NCBI GenBank assembly: GCA_963772555.1
Contig: CAVYXQ010000001.1
Location: 124,001-188,000 of the forward strand
Direction of reading: 5' to 3'
DNA length: 64,000 bases
DNA from: Roseiarcus sp963772555
Lineage (GTDB): Bacteria; Pseudomonadota; Alphaproteobacteria; Rhizobiales; Beijerinckiaceae
Program-made: the position numbers and the translations under genes
The notes under the pieces: model-generated
Databases searched by the model: none
The model's input: the letters and a program-made list of their open reading frames with translations, nothing else
Told to the model about the DNA's origin: nothing
Shown: in pieces, positions 1 to 8,635 of the stretch
Layout of the letters: the number at the start of each line of letters is the position of its first letter
How positions within the stretch are numbered: position 1 is the first letter of the stretch

Positions 1-45
1 CTGCGCAAGGTCAAGCCCGGGGCCGCTGAGGCGGCGGCGCACTGA
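1..45 (+). CDS. 3' end of a gene entering from the left (partial)
   Basis: Reading frame 1 is open from the first base and stops at a TGA at 43-45, giving 14 residues that end in an alanine-rich tail and a final histidine. It converges with the IclR gene, whose stop lies 9 bases away. The short piece cannot be identified. It could be chance, but an open frame with a basic then Ala-rich tail directly before a convergent gene is what a normal gene end looks like. Confidence 0.3.
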   Translation: MRKVKPGAAEAAAH

Positions 46-53
46 TCGCTCCG

Positions 54-827
54 TCAGCCGAGTATGGCGCGCAGCTTTTCGCGAAATGCCAGCAGGGCCT
101 GTGCGAGCGACTCGCGCTCGGCGTTGAATCGTTGCGTGGGAGACGGAATCGACACCGCGACCGATTTGCCGAAGGCGTCGCGGACCGCAATGCCGACCGC
201 GCTGATGCCGGCCCCGTGCTCTCCCAGATCGAAGGCCAGGTGTTTGCGCTGCGCTGCATCGAGCTCCCGCAGGAGCTTGGCGCGATCCCCAAGCGGGTGC
301 TCGGGATGTTCGGCGACGCTTTTCGCGATGAGGGCCGCCGCGTCCTCCTTGCCGAAACCTGCGAGGATCGCCTTGCCGTTGGCGGTGCAATGAAGGGGGA
401 AGCGCTCGCCGATCGCCGAGAGCGCGACAAGCCGCTGCTGACCCGGGATCTGGTCGATGAAAACGGCCGAACCGCCTGAGAGAATGGAAAGATCGACGGT
501 CTCGCCGACCCCATCGCGCAACGCGACAAGATGCGGGTGCAGGATGTCGGTCAGGTTCGAGCCGATCGAGGCGGCGATCCGCGCCAGGCCCGGCCCGATG
601 CGGACGCCGCGCCCGGGCTGCGCCTCGCTGACGAAGTCCTCGCTCGCGAGCGCCGCAACGATGCGCTGAACGGTCGAGCGGGCGAGCCCTGTTTCGCGCG
701 CCAGCTGACCGAGGCTCAGGCCTTCGGGCTTTCCTTCCAGCGCCCGCAGCACGCTGGCGGCGCGCGCGATGACTTGCACGCCCAAGCCGGCGGACTTGTC
801 GCCGTCGACGGTTGTCGCGTCATTCAC
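54..827 (-). CDS. IclR-family transcriptional regulator
   Basis: The 257-residue protein has the two-domain IclR layout and length. An N-terminal winged helix-turn-helix lies at about residues 17-75 (SLGQLARETGLARSTVQR recognition region). A C-terminal effector-binding domain covers about 85-255, with the family's HCTANGKAILA segment. IclR proteins bind promoters of small-molecule catabolic genes and release or activate them when a carboxylic or aromatic acid binds. It is divergent from the cyclase-to-livF cluster, so it is the likely local regulator of that cluster. The 160-bp gap holds inverted and direct repeats that could be its operator. The inducer is unknown. Confidence 0.93.
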   Translation of the reverse strand: MNDATTVDGDKSAGLGVQVIARAASVLRALEGKPEGLSLGQLARETGLARSTVQRIVAALASEDFVSEAQPGRGVRIGPGLARIAASIGSNLTDILHPHLVALRDGVGETVDLSILSGGSAVFIDQIPGQQRLVALSAIGERFPLHCTANGKAILAGFGKEDAAALIAKSVAEHPEHPLGDRAKLLRELDAAQRKHLAFDLGEHGAGISAVGIAVRDAFGKSVAVSIPSPTQRFNAERESLAQALLAFREKLRAILG

Positions 828-895
828 CGCGTCTCTCCCTTTCGGGTCGGGAGGACCATCGCCCCTCCGGTTTGAAAAAATTCAGCGGACCCCAC

Positions 896-935
896 TTGAC
901 TGTATCACGGTACAGATGCATCGTCACGCGGTACA
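896..935 (+). promoter_or_regulatory. Candidate IclR operator and promoter of the catabolic cluster
   Basis: In the 160-bp divergent gap, CTGTA (900-904) and TACAG (911-915) form an inverted repeat. The 9-mers CACGGTACA (906-914) and CGCGGTACA (927-935) repeat 21 bp apart, two helical turns, on the same DNA face. TTGACT at 896-901 could be a -35 element, but no good -10 follows at 17 bp. Position and spacing suit a dimeric regulator site upstream of the gene starting at 988. Assignment to the IclR protein is inference. Confidence 0.4.
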
Positions 936-987
936 TAAATCGCTCGTGCGGGTTGCCGTGGGGAGCGCGAGAGCCCGGAGGAACGCA

Positions 988-1842
988 ATGTCCATCAAGG
1001 TCAGGGGCATCGAATTCCAGAGCAATCTCGACAATCGGATGGGCCTGGAGTTCTACAATCTCTCCCATCGCTTCGGCTTCCAATCCCCCAACTGGCCCTA
1101 TTTCGAGGACGTCAAGATCGAGCGCATCCACTACATGGCCAAGTCCGGCGTGCTGTCGCAGCGGATCACGACGAGCATGCACAACACCACCCATATCGAC
1201 GCGCCCGCCCATGTCGTCGAAGACACCCCGTTCATCGACGAAGTGCCATTGCCGCATTTCTTCGGCTCCGGGATCGTCGTGCCCATCCCGAAGACCATGT
1301 GGGAGCCGATCACCTACGAGGATCTGGAGAAGGCGGCCGGCAAAGCGGTGCGGCCGGACGACATCGTCATCGTCAACACCGGCTGGCATCACAAGTATCG
1401 CGACAGCGAGGAATATTTCTGCAAGTGCCCCGGCTTCGTGCCGTCCGCCGGTCGCTGGTTCGTCGAGAAGAAGGTGAAGGTCGTCGGCCACGACACGCAG
1501 GCGAATGACCATCCGCTCGCCACTGCGATTGGTCCCCATCGCAACGGGCCGCTGCACCCGCACCTGGCGGCGGAATACAAACAATGGTCGGGAGGCCGCG
1601 ACTGGAAGGAAGACTTCCCGGAGTGGGAGCCGGTCCATCGCATTCTGTTCAAGAATGGAATCCTCGGCATTGAAAACGTCGGCGGCGATCTGGACGCGGT
1701 GACCGGAAAGCGGGTCACCTTCTCGTTGTTCCCGTGGAACTGGGACCGCGGCGACGGCTGCATCATCCGTCTCGTCGCAATGATCGACAGAAGCCAGAAT
1801 TTTCGCATCGAGAAGGGCGACGAATTCGCATCGGCAAAGTAG
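988..1842 (+). CDS. Cyclase-family metal-dependent hydrolase (kynurenine-formamidase-like)
   Basis: The 284-residue protein belongs to the cyclase family (PF04199), zinc or manganese hydrolases that open amides, lactones or cyclic esters. The metal motif reads HNTTHIDAPAH at residues 65-75, with the family HxxTHxDxPxH spacing. A further conserved stretch is VKVVGHDTQANDHP near residue 165. The ATG at 988 is chosen because GGAGGAACGC precedes it at good spacing; the frame extends upstream without a better start. It is first in the cluster and reads away from the IclR gene. The usual kynurenine-pathway partners are absent, so its substrate is probably the compound handled by the downstream BKACE and PhlG-like enzymes. 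Confidence 0.85.
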   Translation: MSIKVRGIEFQSNLDNRMGLEFYNLSHRFGFQSPNWPYFEDVKIERIHYMAKSGVLSQRITTSMHNTTHIDAPAHVVEDTPFIDEVPLPHFFGSGIVVPIPKTMWEPITYEDLEKAAGKAVRPDDIVIVNTGWHHKYRDSEEYFCKCPGFVPSAGRWFVEKKVKVVGHDTQANDHPLATAIGPHRNGPLHPHLAAEYKQWSGGRDWKEDFPEWEPVHRILFKNGILGIENVGGDLDAVTGKRVTFSLFPWNWDRGDGCIIRLVAMIDRSQNFRIEKGDEFASAK

Positions 1843-1874
1843 CCGTCGCCCGTCTTCAAGGGGAGGAACCGCGC

Positions 1875-2226
1875 ATGCTTGTCAAACGCTTCGCCGACGC
1901 GAAGCCCTACGACGCGCCGAACCATCGGGGCGTCGCAGGCCTCAGGCTGCAGGGGTTTGAAGCAGGGGGGCCGACGAACCAGTGGGTCGGCTACTCGCAG
2001 TTCCTGCCGGGCGGCGGGGCAGGGCCGGAACTCGACGCCGTTCGAGAAAGTCTACGTGGTCCTGGGCGGCCGCATGACCATCATCGTCGACGGCCGGGAG
2101 ACGGTGCTCGGCCCGATGGACTCCTGCACCATCGCGCCGAACGAAGTGCGCGAGCTCGTCAACCGCGACAACGACGTCTGCAAGATGCTGGTCGTCATCC
2201 CCTATCCGCCGGGAGCGAGGCCATGA
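1875..2226 (+). pseudogene. Small cupin-domain protein, frameshifted
   Basis: An ATG at 1875 with GGGAGGAACC upstream opens a frame reading MLVKRFADAKPYDAPNHRG and ending in the glycine-rich GGGAGPELDA. From about 2035 the cupin fold continues only in the next frame (TPFEKVYVVLGGRMTIIVDG, then MDSCTIAPNEVREL) to a TGA at 2224-2226. The 352-nt span is not divisible by three, so one indel near 2035-2042 separates the halves. Rejoined, it is a single-domain cupin of about 117 residues, a fold used by small metal-dependent isomerases and oxygenases. Its stop overlaps the SDR start (ATGA), so it belongs to the operon. It could be a sequencing error or a recent mutation. Confidence 0.72.
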
Positions 2227-3023
2227 CCGAAGCTCCATCCGATCCGCTTTCGCTGTTTTCCGTGCGCGACAAGGTCGCGGTGGTGACCGGCGCATCGGGC
2301 GCGTTCGGCGCGGTCGCCGCGGAGACGCTCGCGTCCGCCGGGGCGAAGCTGGCGCTGGCCGCAGGCAAGGCCAAGGAGCTCGAAGAGGTCGGTGCCGAAT
2401 GCCGCAGGCGGGGCGCAGAGGTGGAGGAGATCGCCGCGCGACCCAAGAACGAGGCCGCCTGCGAGACGATCATCGGCAAGGCGGTCGAGCGGTTCGGCCG
2501 CGTCGACATCCTTGTCGTCGCTTCTGGCAAGAACGACGTTGCCAAGATCGTCGACATGTCGCCCGAGCGCTTTCTCGACGTCATGGATGCGAACGTCACC
2601 CAGAGTTGGCTCGTCGCCCGCGCCGCGGGCAAGCGCATGCTCGAGCAGGGCGACGGCGGCAAGATCATCCTCATGTCGTCGGCGCGCGGCCTGCTCGGTC
2701 ATCCCGCCGGCTACACCGCCTACTGCGCCTCGAAGTCGGCCATCGACGGCATCACCCGGGCGCTTGGCTGCGAATGGGGACCGACCGGCATCACGGTCAA
2801 CGCGATTGCGCCGACCGTCTTCCGCTCGCCGCTCACCGCGTGGATGTTCGGCGACGACGAGCGCGCCAGGACAACGCGCGCCGGCTTCCTGGCGCGGGTG
2901 CCCAAAGGGCGGCTCGGCGAGCCTGGCGATCTCGCCGGCCCGCTGCTGTTCCTCGCCTCCAGGGCGTCCGACTTCTACACCGGGCACATTCTCTATGCCG
3001 ACGGCGGCTACACGGCGGGGTGA
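2223..3023 (+). CDS. SDR-family NAD(P)-dependent oxidoreductase
   Basis: This 266-residue classical short-chain dehydrogenase oxidises or reduces an alcohol/ketone pair. The Rossmann cofactor motif TGASGAFG is at residues 22-29. The catalytic set is visible as a serine in ILMSSARG and YCASK near residue 165, and the protein ends in the usual YADGGYTAG. The start overlaps the cupin stop by four bases, indicating translational coupling. The next gene starts three bases after its stop. In this cluster it probably oxidises a hydroxy group on the pathway intermediate; the exact substrate cannot be read from the sequence. Confidence 0.9.
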   Translation: MTEAPSDPLSLFSVRDKVAVVTGASGAFGAVAAETLASAGAKLALAAGKAKELEEVGAECRRRGAEVEEIAARPKNEAACETIIGKAVERFGRVDILVVASGKNDVAKIVDMSPERFLDVMDANVTQSWLVARAAGKRMLEQGDGGKIILMSSARGLLGHPAGYTAYCASKSAIDGITRALGCEWGPTGITVNAIAPTVFRSPLTAWMFGDDERARTTRAGFLARVPKGRLGEPGDLAGPLLFLASRASDFYTGHILYADGGYTAG

Positions 3024-3025
3024 CG

Positions 3026-3946
3026 ATGGCGGCGAAGCGCATCGCAATTCTCGGCGGCGGTCTGATGGGCAATGGCATTGCCCAGGTCTTTGCCTCGGCC
3101 GGTCATCCGGTCCGCATCACCGATCCTTTCGAGCAAGCGCGGGCGCAGATCCTTCCGCGCATTCGCGCGAATCTCGATGAAATCGGCGCCGATGACGCTG
3201 CGCTAGCGCTGGTCGAGGTCGTCAACTCGCTTGAAGCCTGCGTCTCCGAAGCTAACCTTGTCATCGAGGCGGCGCCGGAAAACCTGGAATTGAAACAAGA
3301 GATCTTCGCCGACGTGGAACGCTCGGCGCGACCGGAAGCGATTCTGGCTTCCAACACCTCGGTCATCCCGATCGGTCAAGTCATGGCGCGGGTCAGCCGC
3401 AAAGACCGCGCGCTCGGGACCCACTGGTGGAACCCGCCCTATCTCGTGCCGCTCGTCGAGGTCATCCGGACGCATGCGACGTCGGACGCTGCGGTCGCCG
3501 CAACGTTGGATTTGCTCAGAGCCGTCGGCAAGGCGCCGGTCGAGGTCAAGAAGGATGGGCCCGGCTTCGTCGGCAACCGGCTGCAGCATGCGCTTTGGCG
3601 CGAAGCGATCGCCCTCGTTGCCGAGGGCGTCTGCGACGCCCGGACGGTGGACGATGTCGTCAAGTCGAGTTTCGGCGCGCGCCTGGCGGTGCTTGGTCCC
3701 CTCGAGAACGCGGATCTCGTCGGAATCGATCTGACCCGCGCCATTCACAGCTACGTCTTTCCGGCCCTCAATCGCGCAACGACGCCCTCGCCTTATCTCG
3801 ACGCCCTCCTTGACGCGGGAAAGCTCGGCTTCAAGAGCGGGAGCGGCTTTCGCGATTGGACCCAAGAGGAGCAGGCGGCCGTGCGCGCCCGTGTCGCCCG
3901 GCATCTAAGAGCGAGCTTCGGCTCACCATCCGCGAGACAGGAGTAG
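3026..3946 (+). CDS. 3-hydroxyacyl-CoA-dehydrogenase-like NAD-dependent oxidoreductase
   Basis: The 306-residue protein has an N-terminal NAD fold (LGGGLMGNGIAQ, residues 9-20) and the family C-terminal helical domain (GPGFVGNRLQ). The catalytic region reads THWWNPPYLVPLVEV, with the histidine used by this family. The THWWNPP form and the short single-domain build resemble L-carnitine and L-gulonate 3-dehydrogenases, which oxidise free 3-hydroxy acids rather than CoA esters. The neighbouring BKACE gene, five bases downstream, uses 3-keto acids. The likely reaction is therefore 3-hydroxy acid to 3-keto acid, feeding BKACE. The ATG at 3026 sits three bases after the SDR stop. Confidence 0.88.
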   Translation: MAAKRIAILGGGLMGNGIAQVFASAGHPVRITDPFEQARAQILPRIRANLDEIGADDAALALVEVVNSLEACVSEANLVIEAAPENLELKQEIFADVERSARPEAILASNTSVIPIGQVMARVSRKDRALGTHWWNPPYLVPLVEVIRTHATSDAAVAATLDLLRAVGKAPVEVKKDGPGFVGNRLQHALWREAIALVAEGVCDARTVDDVVKSSFGARLAVLGPLENADLVGIDLTRAIHSYVFPALNRATTPSPYLDALLDAGKLGFKSGSGFRDWTQEEQAAVRARVARHLRASFGSPSARQE

Positions 3947-3950
3947 CACG

Positions 3951-4892
3951 TTGGCCAAAGCGAGGACCGACAAGGTCATCATCACCTGCGCGATCACCGG
4001 CGGCATTCATACGCCGACAATGTCGGACGCGCTTCCCTACAGGCCGGACGACATCGCCGGGCAATCGATCGCCGCGGCCGAGGCGGGCGCGTCGATCCTG
4101 CATCTGCACGCGCGAGATCCGAAGGACGGACGGCCGACGCCTGACCCCGCCGTCTTCATGCAGTTCCTGCCGCGGATCAAGCAGTCGACCGACGCGGTAA
4201 TCAACGTCACGACCGGCGGCGGGCTCAACATGACCGTCGAGCAGCGGCTCGCTGCGCCGCTGGTCGCCAAGCCCGAAATGTGCTCGCTCAACATGGGCTC
4301 GATGAACTTCGGCCTCTTCCCGCTGGCGGATCGCTACAAAACCTGGAAGCACGAGTGGGAGGAGCCCTACCTGCGCGGCACGGACGACTTCATCTTCCGC
4401 AACACGTTCCGCGACATCGAGCAAATCCTGAAGCTGCTCGGCGAGGCGCACGGCACGCGCTTCGAGCACGAATGCTACGATGTCGGGCACCTCTACAATC
4501 TCGCCCATTTCGTCGACCGCGGCCTGGTCAAGCCGCCATTCTTCGTCCAGATCATCTTCGGCATCCTCGGCGGCATCGGCGCCGAAATGCGCAACCTCAT
4601 GTTCATGAAGGAGACGGCGGACCGGCTGTTCGGCGCGGACTACCGCTGGTCGGTGCTGGCGGCGGGCCGCTCGCAAATGCCGTTTGCGACGCAGGCGGCG
4701 ATGATGGGCGGCAACGTGCGCGTCGGCCTCGAAGATTCGCTCTATATCGGCCGCGGCAAGCTCGCTTCGTCGAACGCCGAGCAAGTCGCCAAGATCCGCC
4801 GCATCGTCGAAGAGCTCGGCCATGCAATCGCGACGCCGGCGGAAGCGCGGGAGATTCTCGCGCTCAAAGGCGGCGACAAAGTCGGATTCTAG
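3951..4892 (+). CDS. BKACE-family 3-keto acid cleavage enzyme (DUF849)
   Basis: The 313-residue protein matches the DUF849/BKACE family, zinc enzymes that combine a 3-keto acid with acetyl-CoA to give acetoacetate and a new acyl-CoA. The N-terminus shows the TIM-barrel motif IITCAITGG and the metal pair in ILHLHARDP. Later family segments include NVTTGGG, SLNMGSMNFG and GGNVRVGLEDS. The start is a TTG at 3951, preceded by ACAGGAG; no ATG fits better. The pairing with a 3-hydroxy-acid dehydrogenase directly upstream recalls carnitine degradation, but the PhlG-like neighbour and branched-chain-type importer suggest another substrate. Confidence 0.9.
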   Translation: MAKARTDKVIITCAITGGIHTPTMSDALPYRPDDIAGQSIAAAEAGASILHLHARDPKDGRPTPDPAVFMQFLPRIKQSTDAVINVTTGGGLNMTVEQRLAAPLVAKPEMCSLNMGSMNFGLFPLADRYKTWKHEWEEPYLRGTDDFIFRNTFRDIEQILKLLGEAHGTRFEHECYDVGHLYNLAHFVDRGLVKPPFFVQIIFGILGGIGAEMRNLMFMKETADRLFGADYRWSVLAAGRSQMPFATQAAMMGGNVRVGLEDSLYIGRGKLASSNAEQVAKIRRIVEELGHAIATPAEAREILALKGGDKVGF

Positions 4893-4910
4893 ACGCAAGG
4901 AGGAGCGGAC

Positions 4911-5573
4911 ATGAGGTTCGAAGAGGCGAACGAGCTTTTGCAGCCGGGTTACCTGCCATTCGAGTCCGGCTACCAGGAGCTCGAGGACGGCAAGTGGGTC
5001 GTCGCTGGGCTCACACGGATGCCCGGCTGCCGCGCCAAGATGGTCGACTGGTGGTTCTCCTGGCTCGGCGACATCTCGTGGTATCGCCTGTGGCACCCGA
5101 CCGACCATGTCTACAGCGGCTGGGAGAACCGGGTCGACGGGAAGTACATCGGCGCCGCGCATCTCGTGCACGAGTATCTCGCCGGCAAGGACGGGCCGCT
5201 CTACAAGCTGCGCGTCTCGTTCCATGATCCCGCCGAGACTTTCGACGCGGCAAAGTACAAGGCGTCCGGACATTTTGCGGTCTGCGCGCGTCCGGGCCTG
5301 CTCGAGGAGCCAATCCATACGGGGCGGATGTGCCATTTCATCCGGGAGACGGACTACGGCTGCGAGATGCGGTCGCGCTTCTGGCTCGGCATGATCGCCC
5401 ACCGCGATCCGGCGATAACCATCCCGGAGTCCCAGGCGCGCGCGATGCGCGAGACCCATCTCAATCGCGAATTCGCCCGACGCCTGCATCAGCACTGCGT
5501 CGAGGAAATGGGCTACCTCGCCGAGATCCTGCCGACGCTCTATCGCCGCGTCACGCTCGACAACACGATTTGA
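4911..5573 (+). CDS. DAPG hydrolase (PhlG)-domain protein
   Basis: The 220-residue protein resembles the PhlG domain of 2,4-diacetylphloroglucinol hydrolase and phloretin hydrolase, zinc enzymes that cleave a C-C bond next to a ketone. Characteristic segments are GLTRMPGCRAKMVDWWF (about residues 33-49), LWHPTDHVYSGW with a metal-type histidine, and a late HREF-like NREFARRLHQHCVEEM. Close spacing (18 bases after BKACE, start at ATG with AAGGAGGAG) places it in the operon. The likely role is retro-Claisen cleavage of an acylated ring or 1,3-diketone intermediate. The family is inferred from motif resemblance only. Confidence 0.72.
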   Translation: MRFEEANELLQPGYLPFESGYQELEDGKWVVAGLTRMPGCRAKMVDWWFSWLGDISWYRLWHPTDHVYSGWENRVDGKYIGAAHLVHEYLAGKDGPLYKLRVSFHDPAETFDAAKYKASGHFAVCARPGLLEEPIHTGRMCHFIRETDYGCEMRSRFWLGMIAHRDPAITIPESQARAMRETHLNREFARRLHQHCVEEMGYLAEILPTLYRRVTLDNTI

Positions 5574-5611
5574 GGCCCGCCCGAACGGCGGAGAACCAGG
5601 GAGGAACCGCA

Positions 5612-6799
5612 ATGACAGCCAAAACCCTCAGGGCCTGCGCCGCCGCGATCGTCGCCGCGACGACACTCGGTCTCGCCGCCGCCTCGGCGGATGAGATCGT
5701 CATCGGCGCCTCGTTGCCCTTGTCCGGCCCGCTCGCCGGCTTCGGCAGCTTCCAGCAGTGGGGCTACAAGCGCGCCGTCGACGAGGTCAACAAGGCCGGC
5801 GGCATCGAAGTCAACGGCAAGAAGGAGATGGTGAAGCTCATCATCCGCGATGACAAGACTGACCCGAACGCCACCGCTTCCAATACCGAGACGCTCCTCT
5901 CTCGCGACAGCGCCATCGCGATACTCGGCTCCTGCACGCCGGCGCTCGTCAACGCCGGCGCGCTGGTCGCCGAGCGCGCCAAGAAGCCGCTGGTGACGGG
6001 CTGCGACCCGCTGGAGGCTTTCAAGTCGGTGCGCAAATGGAAATGGGTCTGGGATATTTTCTTCGACGAGCCCGAACTCGCCAACGCGGAGCTGAAGGCC
6101 GTCCAGGATTGGGGCGCTAAGACCAACATGAAGCTCGCGATCTGGCACGACAACGGCCCCGACGGCCAGGTTGTCGGCGGCAAGCTCTGGCCGGAGGTCG
6201 CCAAATCCTTCGGCTACGAGGTGGTGCAGAACGCCGAGTTCCCGGTCGACAACACGCAGTTCACCTCGATCATCGGCGAGGCCAAGAGCAAGGACGCCGA
6301 CGTCGTCCTCGTCGACGCGATCACGCCGCAGGCGATCGCGATCCGCAAGCAGATGGCGGCGGAAGGCTACACGCCAAAGGTGCTCAACATCGAAAAGGGC
6401 GCGGAGCCCGTCCAGTTCGCCGAAGCGCTGGGCAAGCTTTCCGACGGCATCCTCGTCGGCGGCTACTGGGATCCGTCGTTCCCGTATCCCGGGGCCGCCG
6501 ATCTCTCCAAGGCGTTCGAGAGCGAGACGAAGCTGTCGAGCAGCCAGCATATCGCCGACTCCTATGCTGCGGCCCAGGTGCTGCTCGACGCAATCGCCAC
6601 GGCCGGGTCGACCGATGCCTCGAAGATCAACGCGGCCCTCGCCAAAACGAACAAGACCTATGTCGTCGGGCCGATAAAGTTCGATGAGAACCACACCGCG
6701 AAGCTGCCGATCGTGGCGCTGCAATGGCAAGGCGGCAAGACGGTGATCGTCTGGCCGAAGAGCGAGAAGACGGGCGACTTCCTCTTCCCGCTGCCCTAG
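5612..6799 (+). CDS. Periplasmic substrate-binding protein, LivK type (HAAT family ABC importer)
   Basis: This 395-residue protein has a Sec signal peptide (MTAKTLRACAAAIVAATT to about ASA, cleavage near residue 28). The mature start IVIGASLPLSGPLAGFG is typical of type I periplasmic binding proteins for branched-chain amino acids and aromatic or short-chain acids. Two Rossmann-like lobes follow, with ILGSCTPALVNA and the hinge region near residues 130-140. It is followed by two permeases and ATP-binding domains, completing a LivKHMGF importer. The neighbours are catabolic enzymes and not amino-acid genes, so the ligand is probably the carboxylic or aromatic acid degraded by the cluster. Confidence 0.92.
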   Translation: MTAKTLRACAAAIVAATTLGLAAASADEIVIGASLPLSGPLAGFGSFQQWGYKRAVDEVNKAGGIEVNGKKEMVKLIIRDDKTDPNATASNTETLLSRDSAIAILGSCTPALVNAGALVAERAKKPLVTGCDPLEAFKSVRKWKWVWDIFFDEPELANAELKAVQDWGAKTNMKLAIWHDNGPDGQVVGGKLWPEVAKSFGYEVVQNAEFPVDNTQFTSIIGEAKSKDADVVLVDAITPQAIAIRKQMAAEGYTPKVLNIEKGAEPVQFAEALGKLSDGILVGGYWDPSFPYPGAADLSKAFESETKLSSSQHIADSYAAAQVLLDAIATAGSTDASKINAALAKTNKTYVVGPIKFDENHTAKLPIVALQWQGGKTVIVWPKSEKTGDFLFPLP

Positions 6800-6818
6800 A
6801 TCCCGAGGACGGCGCAGC

Positions 6819-7691
6819 ATGCCCGATCTCGCCGTTGCTTCCAGCTCGATCGTGTCGGGCGTGCTGCTCGGCGGCATGCTCGCGCTTGCCGCCCTCGGCC
6901 TCTCGATCGTCCTTGGCGTCATGCGCCTCGTCAACCTGGCGCATGGCGACTTTCTTCTCGTCGGCGCCTACGCGGGCTTCTTCTTCTACACATTCACCGG
7001 CGTCGACCCGCTGCTCGGACTGCCGGTCATCGCGCTCTTCGTCGCCGCGCTGGCGATCCCGGTCTACCGCTATCTCCTGCAACCGCTCGCCGAACGGGGC
7101 GCGGAGGCGCAGATGATGACCATGTTCGCGATCGCCATCATCCTCGAGAACGTCTTCGTTCTCGCCTTCAGCGCCGACACGCGCTCGATTGGCGTGAGCT
7201 ACGCAGCCCTGCCGCTGACGCTCGGGCCGGTCACCGTTCCGCTCGTCTATGTCATCGGCTTTGCGATCTCGCTCGTGGCCATCCTCGCCGTGCACTGGCT
7301 CGTCGCCCGGACTGCCTTCGGCCGTGACCTCCGCGCCAGCGCGGCCGACGCGGAGGCGGCCGCAACCATCGGCGTCGACGTCAACCGCGTGCGCATGCTG
7401 ACCTTCGCGCTTGGCGCCGCCTGCGCCGGCATCGGCGGGACGCTGATCGGCACAGCCTTCCAGTTCAGCCCGTCGAGCGGCGGCGCCTATCTTCTGAACA
7501 GCCTCGCCATCGTCGTGCTCGGCGGCCTTGGCAACGTGCTCGGCACGCTGTTCGGCGGCCTTGCGCTCGGCGCGCTGCAGAGTCTCGGCGGCATTGCGCT
7601 TGGCGACGGCTATCGCGACCTCGTCGGCATGGCGCTCTTCCTGCTCGTCCTGGCTTTCCGGCCCGAAGGCTTCGCCCGAGGGCGCAGATGA
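6819..7691 (+). CDS. livH: Branched-chain/HAAT ABC transporter permease, LivH type
   Basis: The 290-residue integral membrane protein has about eight hydrophobic segments and the family start GVLLGGMLALAALGLSIVLGV with the downstream RLVNLAHGDF motif. The EAA-like coupling loop lies in GVDVNRVRMLTFALGAACAG. Length fits LivH. It starts 19 bases after the binding-protein gene and overlaps the next permease by four bases (ATGA), so the pair is translationally coupled. The symbol denotes the component type; the substrate is not established. Confidence 0.92.
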   Translation: MPDLAVASSSIVSGVLLGGMLALAALGLSIVLGVMRLVNLAHGDFLLVGAYAGFFFYTFTGVDPLLGLPVIALFVAALAIPVYRYLLQPLAERGAEAQMMTMFAIAIILENVFVLAFSADTRSIGVSYAALPLTLGPVTVPLVYVIGFAISLVAILAVHWLVARTAFGRDLRASAADAEAAATIGVDVNRVRMLTFALGAACAGIGGTLIGTAFQFSPSSGGAYLLNSLAIVVLGGLGNVLGTLFGGLALGALQSLGGIALGDGYRDLVGMALFLLVLAFRPEGFARGRR

Positions 7692-8635
7692 AACGAGAGG
7701 CGATCGCGCCGGCGCCTCGCGAAGCCGCGGTCATTCTGATCGCTTTCGCCGTCCTGTGGTTCGCGCCTGCCTTTGTCGGCGAATATGGTCTGCAGCTCGG
7801 ATTCCGCGCACTCATCTATCTGACCCTGGCCGAGGGCTGGAACCTGATGGCGGGTTCGGCTGGCCTCGTCTCGCTCGGGACCTCCTGTTTCGTCGGGCTC
7901 GGCGCCTATGTCGCCTACGGCCTCCTGAACGGACTGGATCTGCCTCTGCCGGCGGCGCTCGTCGTGTCCGCGCTCGCCGGGGGGGCCCTCGCCGCGCTGG
8001 TGTCGCCCGCGCTCTTCCGGCTGCGCGGCCTCTATTTCACCGTGGGGACGCTGGCGCTGGCCGAACTCCTGCGATTGATCATGATCAATGTCTCTGCTTT
8101 CGGCGGCGCGACCGGGTTCTTTCTCAAGAACGATCCGCCGGCGCTGCCCGTTCTCTTCCGCTATGCGCTCGCTGTCGCCGCCATCGCGGCGCTGGCGGTC
8201 ACCCTCTGCGTCCGCACCCGGGCTTCCGTGGTCCTGCGTTCCGTTCGCGACGACGAGGACGCGGCGGCGCAAATGGGCGTCCGCCCGTTCCGGGTGAAGC
8301 TCGCCGCCTTCATGCTGGCGAGCGCGCTCGCCGCCATGGCCGGCGCCGTCCAGGCGGTGAAGCTCGGCGCGATCGAGCCTTACGGCATGTTCGGTCTGCC
8401 TTGGTCGATCGACGTTCTGACGATGGTCATCATCGGCGGCGTCGGCTCCCGGCTCGGGCCCCTGGTGGGCGCAGTCTTCGTCATCGCCCTGGGCGAGGCG
8501 CTGGCCGACTATCCCGAGGCGCACATCGCCATCGCCGGCGTCATTCTGATCGTCCTCATCCGCTTCGCGCCGAGGGGCATCGTCGGGCTCGCCGCGACCT
8601 CAAGTCAGGCCGTCAGAAGGCGCGCGCTCGCATGA
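7688..8635 (+). CDS. livM: Branched-chain/HAAT ABC transporter permease, LivM type
   Basis: The 315-residue permease carries the LivM-type core: YLTLAEGWNLMAGSAGLVSLG near the start, LRGLYFTVGTLALAELLR, and the coupling region DEDAAAQMGVRPFRVKLAAFMLAS. About eight to nine membrane spans are visible. Its ATG overlaps the LivH stop and its own stop overlaps the ATG of the ATP-binding gene, so three transporter genes form one coupled unit. It pairs with LivH to form the membrane channel. The substrate is inferred from the surrounding catabolic genes only. Confidence 0.92.
   Translation: MKREAIAPAPREAAVILIAFAVLWFAPAFVGEYGLQLGFRALIYLTLAEGWNLMAGSAGLVSLGTSCFVGLGAYVAYGLLNGLDLPLPAALVVSALAGGALAALVSPALFRLRGLYFTVGTLALAELLRLIMINVSAFGGATGFFLKNDPPALPVLFRYALAVAAIAALAVTLCVRTRASVVLRSVRDDEDAAAQMGVRPFRVKLAAFMLASALAAMAGAVQAVKLGAIEPYGMFGLPWSIDVLTMVIIGGVGSRLGPLVGAVFVIALGEALADYPEAHIAIAGVILIVLIRFAPRGIVGLAATSSQAVRRRALA

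Noticed and set aside
3831..5612. 593-codon minus-strand open frame
   Set aside because: It is antisense to BKACE and the PhlG-like gene, both with clear family motifs; its Arg/Asp/His-rich translation resembles no protein and is a high-GC shadow frame.
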